Positions 15,613-25,179 are shown, numbered from the stretch's first letter. The stretch: DNA of 64,000 nt from Candidatus Rifleibacteriota bacterium (GCA_012517355.1 JAAYVD010000126.1:62001-126000), one strand, 5' to 3'. Made by a program: numbers and translations. The notes: generated by a model from the sequence alone, not told the origin.

Positions 15613-18600
15613 ATGGCACAGGGGACCTTCACCAGCCCGATCTATCTGTTCGGGTCGATCCGGGGGGGCGCGGGCAAGACCACCCTGGTCGTCGACCTGG
15701 CCATCTACCTGAACGCCCGCGGCCGGCGGGTGGCGGTCATCGATGCCAACGCCCCCTTCCCCATGCAGTTCCGGAGCGCGATTCCCAAGGGGGTCAGCCT
15801 CGAGACCTACGCGGACGTCGGCGAACTGCTGGCTTCCCCGCAGTCCCGCTTCCGGCGCTCGTTCTTCTTCACCAACACCGACCGGATCTCGCTCTTCCCC
15901 GCCCATCGCCTCGGGCAGGCCGGGGCGCTGGTCACCGACACCGGACTGCGGGACTTCCTGCTGCAGGTGCGCTCGACGTTCGACGTGGTGATGGTCAACC
16001 TGCCTCCCGGGACCGAAGCCTTCGCCGAGGTGGAGACCTTCACGGGGCGCGCCGGGAAGAGGTTCGGCACGGCACCGCTGGCGGTGCTGGTGAGCAACGC
16101 CGACCAGAAGAGCCTGGCGGCCTTCGATGCGCTGCTGCGGGAGCGGCCGGCCATCGGCCACCTGCTGCGCGAACGCCTGGTGGTGGTCTTCAACAAGGTC
16201 CCCCGCGGAGTGGAAGACCAGAACATCGCCAACCCGGTGCTGACCCTCGCCGACATCCGCCGCCTGTTTCCCCTGCCCGCCGCGGTCGGCCTGCCGTTCC
16301 TCGAGGACGTGCCACGCCAGGCCATCGAACCGGCCCCGCTGGTGCTGGCCGACCGGTCGCCGGTACGGCAGGCGGTGGCCACGCTGGCCCGATTCCTGGC
16401 CGACCTGCACGACGCCCCCACCCCCTGGGACCTCTCCCCCGAACCCGACCCCTTTTCCCCGAGCCTGGACCCCGTCCTGTTGGGACGGCTGTCGCCCCTG
16501 GTCGACCGCCTGCAGGCCACCGTGGCCCGCCGCCTGTTCGTGCCGCACCAGGGCGTCGCCACCTTCCTGGATGCCTCCGATCGCAAGGTGCGCATCCGGG
16601 TCCGGCTGGCCCGCAACACCCGGCCGAATTTCCCCCCCCTGCTCGACGTCGACCACCGCCAGCCACGGCGGCCGCCGGGGGAGGCCCGGCCCTCCTTCAC
16701 CGCCATCCGGGCCGCCATCGGCCGGCGCAGCACCTATCGGGAGCCGCTCCAGACGCCCCGCATCTCCGCCAAGCCCCTGTACCAGTTCGACGACCGGTTC
16801 GCCCTGCGCACGGAGTTCGTCCCGTCGGCCGACTGGGAGTATGTCTCCCAGCCGCGCCAGGGCCCGCCACCGGCATCGGCCGGAACGGCCGAAGAGACCG
16901 CGGTGGCGGCCCCCGATCTCCACGCGCTGGGCGGCATCCTGGAGTTGGGCCGCTCCATCCCGCTGACGCTTGCCTACCGCCATTTCCAGGTCGGAGAGGC
17001 CCCACCTCCCATCCGGCATTTTTTCCTGCCCCCGGAGTTCCCGCTGTGGGTGCGGTTCGGCTGTGCCCGCCCCGACGACTGGTGGTTCGACCCGCGGCCG
17101 AACCCGGCCAGGCCTGTCGAGCCACGCCACCGCCCCGAACCCCGACCCGCCGCCCTCGACCGGCCGCTGGTCCTGGTGGGCGACATCCCCGACCTCTTCC
17201 AGCGCAACTGGGAGCTGGCCCTCGTCGCGCCCATCGAAGAGTTCCCCCCCGCCCCCCGCCGCGAGCGGTTCGCCAAGGTGGAACGGGCTTTCGCGGCCGG
17301 TCCGCCGGCCGGCCGCCTCCGGGCCCCGCGACTCTTCCACGCCCAGCCACGGGACGAACGCCCCGAAGTGCCGCCGTTGCCGGCGCGAGGGCCCCTCCGG
17401 CTGATCGACCGGGAACCGATGGTCAGGCCCGTTCCCGGCCTCCTGGAGGCCGCCCTGCGGGGGACCGGTTACCCCTCGCGCCTGGAGCCGCGCCTCCGGC
17501 GCGAAGCCACCGCCCTGGAGGTCCGCCGGCTCCTGCGACATCCCGAGCCCGCCGAACCGGTCTTCTTCTCCTCGCCCAAGCTCCAGATGCTGACCCCCAC
17601 CGCCACCGACGCCCCCCGGCCGGCCCCCCCCCCCGGCCTGCTGGACTACCGCGAGGAGGCCAGACCCCCGATGGGAACGTTCCGGCCGGCCTGGCGGGCC
17701 CAGGGCCTGCGCGGCCGCGCCGCGGGGACCGAACCGGTGTTCCGGCCGCCCGCCGGGCGGTTCGGCATGGAGCCCTTCCTGATCGGCCACCGGTTCGGCC
17801 TGGTCCCCTGGTGGGGAACCACGATGTTCCGCGACCGCCTCCCTCCCGACAAGGCCTTTCCCGGGCTGCGGGCGGGTCATGCCTCCCTTCCCGTCCATGA
17901 CCGGGCCTGGCGGCTGCCGGTCTTCGCCGCCATGCCTCCGGCCCTGCCCACCCTGCCACGCCTTTCCTTCACCTACCGGGAATCCCTGTGGAGTTTCCGG
18001 AATCTGCGCTACCAGGGTCTTTCCATCCACACCTCGGGGCGTCACGGCATCTTCCCCGCCCGCCTGCCCGCCCGGCAGCCGCCCGCCTGGGTGGGCATCC
18101 CCCGCTGGTTCCGGGAACCGTTCGCCTTCAGCGGCGAGCTGGTGGCGGGCGCCCAGCTCCGATTGCGCCTTCCCCCCCTGCCCCGGCCCTGGGTGCCGTC
18201 GTCCAGCCCCACCCACGCCGGATGGCTCGGGTGGAAACGGGGGGTCATCCTGCGCGTCACCGAGCCCGCCGTCCGGACGGTGGCCTTCTTCACCCGTCCG
18301 GGCCCGGCGGGACCACCGGAACCCCTCTTCCAGGAACGGCCCGACCTCGGCCTCTGCCTGTTCGCGAGGGGAGTCCCGATCCGGCCCGACGCCGAGGAGC
18401 TGATCGAACGCGGGGCCAGGACCCTCGCCTACCCGCCGCCCCACCTGCGCCTGCTGGGCTACGTGCCCACCGAGGCCTGGTTCCACATCTCCTCGAAAAC
18501 CTTCACCCTGGTCTCCTTCCACCTGTCGTCGTTCCGCATCGATGGGCGGCGGGAACGCCTCGCGGTGGCCTGTCCCGACCTCCCCGCCGACGCCGGACGG

Positions 18601-19215
18601 AGCGAGCGCCCGGTTCCGGTCGGGGTTTCCGCCCCCCCGCGATTCTTCTCCCCCCTGCGCCACCGGCATCCCGGCCTGCCCGAAGTCGCCCCCGGCCGGC
18701 CGGCCATCGGCCTGCCCCCCGACGAGGAGCGGCCCTCCCTGCGCGGAACCGCCCGCCACCTCCCCGACTTTCCCCCGCCGTTCTTCCCCGAACCGCGGTT
18801 CCGGATGCCCGACTTCCGGCTGCGGTTCATCCCCTGGCGCATGCGCGGCCAGGACATCAGGGTCCTCGCCGGGCGCGGCGAGATGCCGGTCCCCCCCCCC
18901 GACGTCTGCGAGGTCCTGTTCCGGAACCTGCACGAACGGTGGCAGGCGTGGATGGCGAGCCCCATCGCCTTCCGCGTTTCCCGGCCGCAGGTCGACGCCG
19001 CCGACCGCCTGGCCGCGGGCCGGGCCGTGGTCCCACCCGCCCGGACCCCCTGCCTGCCCGACCTCCGCACCCGGCCCTTCCGAACCCCGAAGCGGATGGA
19101 CACCTTCCGGCTGGGCGGGATGCGGATCATGACCGCCCGGCTCCGCGACCTCCTGCAGGTCGCGCGCCAGACCGCCGAGGTTCCCCACCGGCTCGCCCCG
19201 CCGGGCCAGACATGA
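15613..19215 (+). CDS. MinD/ParA-like ATPase fused to a ~900-residue Pro/Arg/aromatic-rich region
   Basis: 1200 residues. The first 260 or so are a MinD/ParA-type P-loop ATPase: Walker A RGGAGKTT at residues 17-24 (the signature lysine before GG is Arg), VAVIDAN (switch), VVMVNLPPGTE (Walker B region) and LVVVFNKVPRG. The remaining 900 residues have no known domain. They are rich in Pro, Arg, Phe, Trp and Leu, poor in Lys, and repeat a pattern of short hydrophobic strands separated by proline turns (PEFPLWVRFGCARPDDWW, FGLVPWWG, LRFIPWRMRGQD). The last codon overlaps the next start as ATGA, so the two giant proteins are coupled. Membrane or polar localisation by the ATPase is a reasonable guess, unproven. 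Antisense is also open, as expected at this GC. Confidence 0.88.
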   Translation: MAQGTFTSPIYLFGSIRGGAGKTTLVVDLAIYLNARGRRVAVIDANAPFPMQFRSAIPKGVSLETYADVGELLASPQSRFRRSFFFTNTDRISLFPAHRLGQAGALVTDTGLRDFLLQVRSTFDVVMVNLPPGTEAFAEVETFTGRAGKRFGTAPLAVLVSNADQKSLAAFDALLRERPAIGHLLRERLVVVFNKVPRGVEDQNIANPVLTLADIRRLFPLPAAVGLPFLEDVPRQAIEPAPLVLADRSPVRQAVATLARFLADLHDAPTPWDLSPEPDPFSPSLDPVLLGRLSPLVDRLQATVARRLFVPHQGVATFLDASDRKVRIRVRLARNTRPNFPPLLDVDHRQPRRPPGEARPSFTAIRAAIGRRSTYREPLQTPRISAKPLYQFDDRFALRTEFVPSADWEYVSQPRQGPPPASAGTAEETAVAAPDLHALGGILELGRSIPLTLAYRHFQVGEAPPPIRHFFLPPEFPLWVRFGCARPDDWWFDPRPNPARPVEPRHRPEPRPAALDRPLVLVGDIPDLFQRNWELALVAPIEEFPPAPRRERFAKVERAFAAGPPAGRLRAPRLFHAQPRDERPEVPPLPARGPLRLIDREPMVRPVPGLLEAALRGTGYPSRLEPRLRREATALEVRRLLRHPEPAEPVFFSSPKLQMLTPTATDAPRPAPPPGLLDYREEARPPMGTFRPAWRAQGLRGRAAGTEPVFRPPAGRFGMEPFLIGHRFGLVPWWGTTMFRDRLPPDKAFPGLRAGHASLPVHDRAWRLPVFAAMPPALPTLPRLSFTYRESLWSFRNLRYQGLSIHTSGRHGIFPARLPARQPPAWVGIPRWFREPFAFSGELVAGAQLRLRLPPLPRPWVPSSSPTHAGWLGWKRGVILRVTEPAVRTVAFFTRPGPAGPPEPLFQERPDLGLCLFARGVPIRPDAEELIERGARTLAYPPPHLRLLGYVPTEAWFHISSKTFTLVSFHLSSFRIDGRRERLAVACPDLPADAGRSERPVPVGVSAPPRFFSPLRHRHPGLPEVAPGRPAIGLPPDEERPSLRGTARHLPDFPPPFFPEPRFRMPDFRLRFIPWRMRGQDIRVLAGRGEMPVPPPDVCEVLFRNLHERWQAWMASPIAFRVSRPQVDAADRLAAGRAVVPPARTPCLPDLRTRPFRTPKRMDTFRLGGMRIMTARLRDLLQVARQTAEVPHRLAPPGQT

Positions 19216-22200
19216 GCCTGCAGCCTCCCGCGTCGGGCGAAGGGCCCGTTTTCGACCGGCCCCGGCCGGCCGGCGACAGCAAGTTCCTCGTGGTCAAACG
19301 GTGGTGGACCCAGGCCACCCGCTCGCTGCTCGCCGGCAAACCCCTCTTCGCCACGGGGGTCCCGGGACCCGGCCAGCGCTGTTTCGCGGGGAAGGCGGAC
19401 GGATTGTTCCTGGTTCGGCCCCGCCCCCCCGAGCGCCGGTTCCGCCCGGGAGACCCGGCCTGGCGGGCGGGCCGGCGGGGGGAACGGGGATTCCTTCCGC
19501 CTCCCGCCTGGCACCCGCCCCAGGCCCTGCCGTATTTCCCGCGGGCCCTGCCACCCGTCCTGCGCCCGACCTGCCAGGGCCAGCCGGGCCCGGCCGACCG
19601 GTCGGACCGGCGGACGGGGGGTGGCGCCGTTTTCCTTTCCCACCCCGGACCCGCGGATCATCCCGATTGGCGGGAGCGGCCGGCCGTGCTGCATTGCCTC
19701 GGGTCGACGGCAGAGACGGCCCGTTGCCGGCGCATCCTGCCTGGGGCAGGGAACCGCGCCGGCGGGCCGGCGGGGCGGCTGGAACCCGCCGGTCCCGACC
19801 GCCGGGAGGGGTGGCCGGAACCCGCCTCCCGGGCTCCCTGGCGCCCCCCGGTCCCCTTCGAGGTCCTTGAACCTGGCCGGCTCCGGCCGCCGGCCGCGCC
19901 GGTCTGGGCCCGCCCGCCCGCCTGGCCGGTGGCGGAACGGGGATTCCGCCCCGGCCTGGCCGGAGCCGCCGCCGGTTCTCGTCTTCCGCTCTGGCAGCGG
20001 GCGGAGCGGCCACTGACCGGTCTTCCCCGGCCGCCGGCCTGGCCTGCCGCCCCCATCGCCGCCCCCCTCCTGACGGTCAGCCGCCCCGGCCCGGGCGCCC
20101 GCGGCCGGCTGGCCGCCCGTTCCGACCCGGCCACCCGCGCGGCCTGGCCCGTCGGGCCAGGCCCCGACGGAGAGACCGGTTTCGCCCTCCTGGCCCCGGG
20201 CCGGGAACCGCCGCCGGGCATGGCCCCGACGGAAGTCCCCTCCCCCGCCCTGCTGTCCGCCGGTGCCACCATCACCCCCGGACTGGCGCCGGTCAGCCGG
20301 GTCCGCCCCGACCCTGGCCGGGGTTTCCCGCCGGCGGACCACGTGGCCCGTTCGGCCCTGGCACCTCTCGCCGGCCTGATCAACACCCGCTTCCGGGTGG
20401 GGTTCCCGCCGGCCGTCTTTCGGCCTTTGCGCACGATCCGGCTGCAGGCGCGCCTGCTGCGTCTCCCGCCCGGCTGGGAAACCCGCCCGGGCGGGTTCGC
20501 GGTCCTCACCCCCTGGGGCCTCGTTCCGGCCTTCCCCGCCGGGGCGGCGGTCCGGGGGCCCGGGGTCCGGTTCCCTGACCACGCCGACTGGGAGAGGCTT
20601 TTCCGACCCCTGAAAGCGTCCGCCGAACGGGCGGAGGGATGGGCCGCCGGACGGGCGGACGGAGGGACGGAGAGACGGACGGAAGAGCAGGCCCGCGGCG
20701 GCCCCCGGGCCGTCAAAAGCGCTTCCAGAAAAGGGTTTCGCCCTGCCCGCCAACCGTCTCAGACCGCCGGCCACCCCGCGGCGACGACCGCCCAGGCCTC
20801 TCCGACCGCCGACCAGAGTGCGGAGGCGACCGCCCAGGCCTCTCCGGTCATCGCCCCCCCCGCTCCGCCCTCCGGCCGCCGGTCACCCCCTTCCAGCCTG
20901 CGACCGTCAGCGGCTGCCTGGGCCGCGCGACCGCCCCGGTTCACCCTCTTCCCCATTCCCGGCACCGGGCTGACGGAGAGCCGCGCACCGCTGGCCCGGC
21001 TGCTGCCGGGACCCGCCCGCCCCCAACCCGCCCCGCCCGCCTGGCGCGGTGAATGGACGGCCTTCGTTCAGCCAGGCCCGGTCGGCCCCTTGGCGATGCG
21101 CGAAACGGGCGTTTCGCTCCGCCCTCCGTGGCGGCCAAGGGGCCGTTCCGACATCGCGTCGGTGGGCCCTATGGCGGTGCACGAAGCGGAGACTTCGCCC
21201 CGCCCTCCGTGGCGGCCAGGGAGGAGTTCCGATTTCGGTCCGGTCGGGTTCGACACCCGCGCCGGTCCATTCCGGGACGTCATCGAGATGTGGTTGCGCC
21301 CCTTCCCGTTCAGCCTTCTGGCCCTGGAGGAACCGTTCAACGACATCAAGGACCCGCCCGGCCGCCGCCGACAACCCCTGCGGGGAAGCCTGTTCGCCTG
21401 GCTTCCACCCCAGCCCCACCCGAAGCGGACCGAGCCCCTTCGCCAGTATCGTCTGTCCTTTCCCACCCCTCCCGCCGGGTTCCAGGCGGCCCCCCGCCCC
21501 CCGCGGTCCCGGCTCCGCCCAAGGCGCCGGCGCTGGCCGCCCCTGTTTCCCGCGCCCCGCTCCGCCTTCCCCCGCCAAGCCTGGAAGACGGTCGGGCCGG
21601 TCGGCCGCGCCCCCTCCTGGCGGCTGGCCTTCACGCTGGAGACCTCGTTCGGCCACCCGCGTCCTCCCACCCCGCTGGCCCTCCTGGAACCGGCATCCGC
21701 CGTCTGGCGCCTGACGCCGGGGCAGGGAGGCCAGGCCCGGGAAGAAGCCGCCCCCCCCCGGCGCCGCCTTCCCCTCCCGGTCGCCCCCCCCGTCCGCCGG
21801 GTCGCGGAACCGCCCTTCGTCTTGCCCCCACCCTGGGCCGCCGGCCGCCGGTCCTTCGCGCCCACGGTGGGGATCGGACCGTTCCCCTTCGGGTTCCCCG
21901 TCCTGCACGAACGGGAGGGACGACTGTGGCTGCTCCACACCGCCACGGAACTGCCGCTGCTCGGGCGGTTCGCCCTGGTCGACTGGCCCGGCCCCTACCT
22001 CTACCAGCGCCGGTCCCGCCTCCGGTCCCCGACCAACCTGCGCGCGCCGCGCCGGTTCCTCGGCCCCACCCTGCGCCTGGGCACGCATTTCCCCTATGTC
22101 ATGCCCTTCCCGGACCCCTTCCGGCGGGAACCTGGCGTCCCCGAAGCCGGCCGAATCGCCCCCTGCCCGAGCCCGGAACCAGCCACCGCTCCGGTCCTGT

Positions 22201-24059
22201 CCTCCCCGACCCTTTCGTCTTCGGAGCGACTGCCCATCACGGCCGCCGGCCCGGGCTCTGACCCGTTCCCCCCAACCGCTGCCGCGTCCAGCGCCATCCC
22301 GCCCTCGGAACCGGCCACCCACATGGCGGCGCCCTCTGCCACAGGGCCCGCTACCCTTCCCTCCCCCGGCCCGCTGGGGCCCCGGCTGCGGCAACCCCCG
22401 CACCAGGCCAGGCCCCGCCTGCCGGCCCCCGGGCCGCTTCCCCGCCTGACCCAAGGCACCAGCGCCGTCCTGGCGCGGCCCCGGCCCCACCCCCGTGCCC
22501 GGCCGTCCCGCCTGCCGCTGAACCTTCCGGCGTCACCGTTCCCCTTCCATCAGGCGAGCCCCCCGCCGCCGATGCCTGACGCCGGCCCACGCCCCGGGCC
22601 CCTGGCCACCAGCCAGGCCTGCCGCTCGCCCGAGGCCTGGCTCCGCGGCGGATTGACGCCGCCCGCCGTCGACGCGGCCGCCGTGGGCCGCAGGGGAACC
22701 GGGCCGGCGACCGTCCTGGACCTGGTGGGCCTGCCCCCGGCCCTGATGTCCGGCTTCCTGCCCCATGCCGACGTGCCGGCGCCCGCCTGCTTCCCCGTGC
22801 CGTTCGCCCCGCTCGTCCCGACCCTGGCCCCGCCGCAGACCAGGCTCTACCAGGGGTTGCCGCCCTCGGGGTTCGCGCCGCTCGCCCCCCGGCTGGAGGG
22901 GGTGATCCGGGTGGAACCCGCACCGGCCCTTCCCTTCCTGTCTCTGGAGGACGAGCCATGCCTGAGCGGGCTGGAGGAAGACGGCGATTTCCACGTCCTG
23001 CAGATCCGCCTGGCACCACCGGCCTCCACCATCCCGCTTGTCCACCTCCTGCCGACCCGCACCTGGCGGCCCTGGGCGGCTCCCGAGCCCCGCCTGGACG
23101 GCCCCGCCATCCACCCCGCCCCGGCGTGGTCGACCCGGCCCGCCCCCGACCGACACGATGTCGGAAGTGCCCCCTTGCCGCCACGGATGGCGGCGCGAAA
23201 CGTGAGTTTCGCGCATCGCCAGGGGGCCGTCCCCCGGGTGGTCATGACCTCCCGCGCCGCGCTGCCGTGGCGCGGGGTTTTTCCCGACCGGTTGCCCGCC
23301 CTTTCCCGACCGGACGTGCCCCCCCACCGGCTGCTCCGGCTGCGCGTGGCCGCCCGCTTTTCCGCGATCGGCGACGCCGGCGGGCCCCGGAGCGACGCCG
23401 CCTGGGCCGCCGACATCCCGGGCACGGACATCCGCCTGCCGCCGCTGCTGCATTCCCCGTCCTCACACTGGCCGGTCGAGGCCGCCGGTTTCGCCCGCCT
23501 GGCCCTCGCCGGCGATGGTTTTCCCGCCGGCCGGAACTGGCCCGTCTCCTGGGGCAGCGCCGTCCTCGACGCCGTCGTCCATGCCCCCGCCGACCACGGG
23601 TGGCTTCCCTCCCGGAGGCATCAGGCCAGCCGTCTGCCCCTGTTCTTCCGGGTGCGGAAGGATCCCCTCGCGCTGGCCCTTCCCAAGCGCCCATTCCCGG
23701 AGCCGGAGGTGCTGGTGCCAGCCTGGACGCCGGTCCGGCCACCGCCTCGCTGGGCGGCCCGCCCCGTCTTGGTGGCCACGCCGGTCCTGTACGTTCCGGA
23801 ATCCCGTTTCCGGGTGCAGGTCCCGGCCCCCCAGGGCTTCGACGAGGTCCTGACCGGTCCGGCGCCCGGAACCCTGCCCGCCCCTCTCCCCGTCATCAGC
23901 CAGCCCGGAAGGGATTGGCGCTGCCCGACCGACTTCCCCGTCCGGTCCCCGACGCCCCGACGCCCCCCGCCCCGCCAGCCCGATCTCCCCGACTGGCTGG
24001 ATCTGCCGACCGGCCGCCCCGACCACGCCCGCCGGCCGACCTTCCCCATCGGGTTCTGA
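19212..24059 (+). CDS. Giant 1615-residue Pro/Arg/aromatic-rich protein of unknown function
   Basis: The start is set by the ATGA overlap with the previous gene; the frame is open further upstream only through the other gene. The protein resembles the extension of its neighbour: short hydrophobic strands between proline turns (GFAVLTPWGLVPAFPAG, RFALVDWPGPYLYQRR), with little Lys and much Arg, Trp and Pro. No signal peptide, membrane helix or known domain is seen. A disordered stretch at about residues 480-570 includes a 14-residue tandem (TAQASP...). Two R1 repeat loci lie within the frame and are translated. Third-position GC is high throughout. Because stop codons are rare here, openness alone is weak; coupling and composition are the main support. 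It may be a structural partner of the MinD-like ATPase. Confidence 0.75.
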   Translation: MSLQPPASGEGPVFDRPRPAGDSKFLVVKRWWTQATRSLLAGKPLFATGVPGPGQRCFAGKADGLFLVRPRPPERRFRPGDPAWRAGRRGERGFLPPPAWHPPQALPYFPRALPPVLRPTCQGQPGPADRSDRRTGGGAVFLSHPGPADHPDWRERPAVLHCLGSTAETARCRRILPGAGNRAGGPAGRLEPAGPDRREGWPEPASRAPWRPPVPFEVLEPGRLRPPAAPVWARPPAWPVAERGFRPGLAGAAAGSRLPLWQRAERPLTGLPRPPAWPAAPIAAPLLTVSRPGPGARGRLAARSDPATRAAWPVGPGPDGETGFALLAPGREPPPGMAPTEVPSPALLSAGATITPGLAPVSRVRPDPGRGFPPADHVARSALAPLAGLINTRFRVGFPPAVFRPLRTIRLQARLLRLPPGWETRPGGFAVLTPWGLVPAFPAGAAVRGPGVRFPDHADWERLFRPLKASAERAEGWAAGRADGGTERRTEEQARGGPRAVKSASRKGFRPARQPSQTAGHPAATTAQASPTADQSAEATAQASPVIAPPAPPSGRRSPPSSLRPSAAAWAARPPRFTLFPIPGTGLTESRAPLARLLPGPARPQPAPPAWRGEWTAFVQPGPVGPLAMRETGVSLRPPWRPRGRSDIASVGPMAVHEAETSPRPPWRPGRSSDFGPVGFDTRAGPFRDVIEMWLRPFPFSLLALEEPFNDIKDPPGRRRQPLRGSLFAWLPPQPHPKRTEPLRQYRLSFPTPPAGFQAAPRPPRSRLRPRRRRWPPLFPAPRSAFPRQAWKTVGPVGRAPSWRLAFTLETSFGHPRPPTPLALLEPASAVWRLTPGQGGQAREEAAPPRRRLPLPVAPPVRRVAEPPFVLPPPWAAGRRSFAPTVGIGPFPFGFPVLHEREGRLWLLHTATELPLLGRFALVDWPGPYLYQRRSRLRSPTNLRAPRRFLGPTLRLGTHFPYVMPFPDPFRREPGVPEAGRIAPCPSPEPATAPVLSSPTLSSSERLPITAAGPGSDPFPPTAAASSAIPPSEPATHMAAPSATGPATLPSPGPLGPRLRQPPHQARPRLPAPGPLPRLTQGTSAVLARPRPHPRARPSRLPLNLPASPFPFHQASPPPPMPDAGPRPGPLATSQACRSPEAWLRGGLTPPAVDAAAVGRRGTGPATVLDLVGLPPALMSGFLPHADVPAPACFPVPFAPLVPTLAPPQTRLYQGLPPSGFAPLAPRLEGVIRVEPAPALPFLSLEDEPCLSGLEEDGDFHVLQIRLAPPASTIPLVHLLPTRTWRPWAAPEPRLDGPAIHPAPAWSTRPAPDRHDVGSAPLPPRMAARNVSFAHRQGAVPRVVMTSRAALPWRGVFPDRLPALSRPDVPPHRLLRLRVAARFSAIGDAGGPRSDAAWAADIPGTDIRLPPLLHSPSSHWPVEAAGFARLALAGDGFPAGRNWPVSWGSAVLDAVVHAPADHGWLPSRRHQASRLPLFFRVRKDPLALALPKRPFPEPEVLVPAWTPVRPPPRWAARPVLVATPVLYVPESRFRVQVPAPQGFDEVLTGPAPGTLPAPLPVISQPGRDWRCPTDFPVRSPTPRRPPPRQPDLPDWLDLPTGRPDHARRPTFPIGF
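20785..20846 (+). repeat. Two 20-bp direct repeats inside the giant gene
   Basis: CGACCGCCCAGGCCTCTCCG occurs at 20785-20804 and again at 20827-20846. The 42-bp period equals 14 codons, so the reading frame is kept (TAQASP twice). Confidence 0.8.
21077..21248. repeat. R1 palindromic repeat, two tandem units inside a CDS
   Basis: Unit 1 (21077-21166) carries GGCCCCTTGGCGATGCGCGA, CGTTTCG and TGGCGGCCAAGGGGCC; unit 2 (21167-21248) repeats the plan with ATGGCGGTGCACGAAGCG and TGGCGGCCAGGGAGG. They are translated in the 1615-residue protein as VGPLAMRET...PPWRP and VGPMAVHEAETSPRPPWRP. Orientation is opposite to the copy at 23146. Confidence 0.85.
23146..23231. repeat. R1 palindromic repeat inside a CDS
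   Basis: Complete unit: CCGACCGACACGATGTCGG, CCCCCTTGCCGCCAC, GATGGCGGCGCGAAACG, TTTCGCGCATCGCC and AGGGGGCCGTC. It is read through in the 1615-residue protein as DRHDVGSAPLPPRMAARN followed by VSFAHRQGAVP. Confidence 0.88.
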
Positions 24060-24060
24060 G

Positions 24061-24236
24061 CCGACCGGCACGACGTCGCAAGGGCCCCCTTGGCCACCAC
24101 GGATGGCGGTGCAAAACGCCCGTTCCGCTCACCACAAGGGAACCGGACACCACCAGGCCGGCCACCCTCCTCCAGCCCAGCGGATAGCGCGAAGCCCCCG
24201 TTCCGCGCAACGCCGAGGGACCGTCCGGCAGCCGGG
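24061..24236. repeat. R1 repeat, one full and one partial unit, intergenic
   Basis: The full unit at 24061-24146 begins two bases after the giant gene stop: CCGACCGGCACGACGTCG, CCCCCTTGGCCACCAC, GATGGCGGTGC, AAAACGCCCGTTCCGC. A decayed second unit spans about 24180-24236 (GCGCGAAGCCCCCGTTCCGC...GGGACCGTCC). Same orientation as the copy at 23146. Confidence 0.75.
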
Positions 24237-24267
24237 CGGGATGGGCGAATTTCCCGCCCAGACTGCA

Positions 24268-24296
24268 TTGACAGGTATTCGGAAAGCCGTTAGAAT
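24268..24296 (+). promoter_or_regulatory. Strong sigma-70-type promoter for the PP2C gene
   Basis: TTGACA (24268-24273), 17 bp, TAGAAT (24291-24296): a near-consensus promoter. The predicted start is near 24303, giving a leader of about 23 nt with the ribosome site GGGAGAAGGAC ahead of the ATG at 24326. Confidence 0.85.
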
Positions 24297-24325
24297 GCGC
24301 CAGAGATTCCTTGCGGGAGAAGGAC

Positions 24326-25117
24326 ATGAATTTTTTCACCCTGTCGCACAAGGGGCAGGTCCGCCCCAACAACGAGGATTACGCCGAGAGTTTCCAGCTC
24401 CGATGGTGCACGCTCGACGGCACCGCCAACACTTTCACCGCCCTTCTCCTCTCCGATGGAATGGGTGGGGCCGCGGCCGGCGAGTATGCCTCCGGCGAGA
24501 CCATCAAGATCTTCAGAGACCTCATCCAGAAGGAACTTCTGGGCGACTCCCCGGAGAAGTTCGCCTCCTCCGACCTGAAGAAATTCATCTGCGACACCAC
24601 CGTCCTGGCCAACCAGACGGTTCACCAGAAGGCCAAAGACAACCCCGACATGGAGGGAATGGGCGCCACCCTGGTGGTGGGCCTGATCTACCAGGACATG
24701 CTCACCCTCGGCCACGTCGGCGACAGCCGCTGCTACCTCCTGCGGGAAGGGAAGTTCAAGCAGATCACCCATGACCACTCCTTCGTCCAGGAACTGGTCG
24801 ATCAGGGCAAGATCACGGCCGACCAGGCCGAGAAGCACCCGAACAAGAACGTCATCACCCGGGCCATGGGCGTGAGCCCGACCGTGGAGGCCGAGTGCAA
24901 GACGATGCCCCTGTTCGTCGGCGACGTCCTGCTGCTGTGCAGCGACGGCTTGTCCGGGTATGCCGACATGAAGGCCGTCCAGCGCCTGCTCAAGGAAAAG
25001 GCCGAGGAGCGGTTCGTCAACCTTCACGCCATCAGCCAGGAGCTGATCGACATGGCCAACGGCGGCGGAGGCGGAGACAACGTCTCGGTCTGTCTGTACC
25101 GCCACCATTCGGCTTGA
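24326..25117 (+). CDS. PP2C-family serine/threonine protein phosphatase
   Basis: 263 residues, the length of a stand-alone bacterial PP2C (PrpC/Stp). All motifs are present: GQVRPNNEDY (metal Asp region), LLSDGMGGAAAGE, GMGATLVVGL, LGHVGDSRCYLL, HPNKNVITRAMG, LLCSDGLSGY and GGGGGDNVSV. It should remove phosphate from Ser/Thr of proteins with Mg/Mn. The in-frame TTG 15 bp upstream is rejected, because the ribosome site GGGAGAAGG fits the ATG at 24326. No cognate Ser/Thr kinase is in the window. It starts a transcription unit with the coiled-coil and TPR genes after it. Confidence 0.94.
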   Translation: MNFFTLSHKGQVRPNNEDYAESFQLRWCTLDGTANTFTALLLSDGMGGAAAGEYASGETIKIFRDLIQKELLGDSPEKFASSDLKKFICDTTVLANQTVHQKAKDNPDMEGMGATLVVGLIYQDMLTLGHVGDSRCYLLREGKFKQITHDHSFVQELVDQGKITADQAEKHPNKNVITRAMGVSPTVEAECKTMPLFVGDVLLLCSDGLSGYADMKAVQRLLKEKAEERFVNLHAISQELIDMANGGGGGDNVSVCLYRHHSA

Positions 25118-25179
25118 CCGGCCGGCCCGGCCCGGCCGCCGGCCGGCGCTGACCCCGCCGACGGAACGACCGCGCAATC

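Noticed and set aside
17988-19211. Upstream extension of the 1615-residue gene
   Set aside because: It runs through the coding region of the ATPase gene in another frame; the ATGA overlap at 19212 gives a better start.
15487-24071. Long open frames on the minus strand opposite the two giant genes
   Set aside because: Rich in Gly/Glu/Arg as expected for the complement of Pro/Arg/Trp-rich coding; no motif; no ribosome site; the plus strand has the clear ATPase domain and the ATGA coupling.
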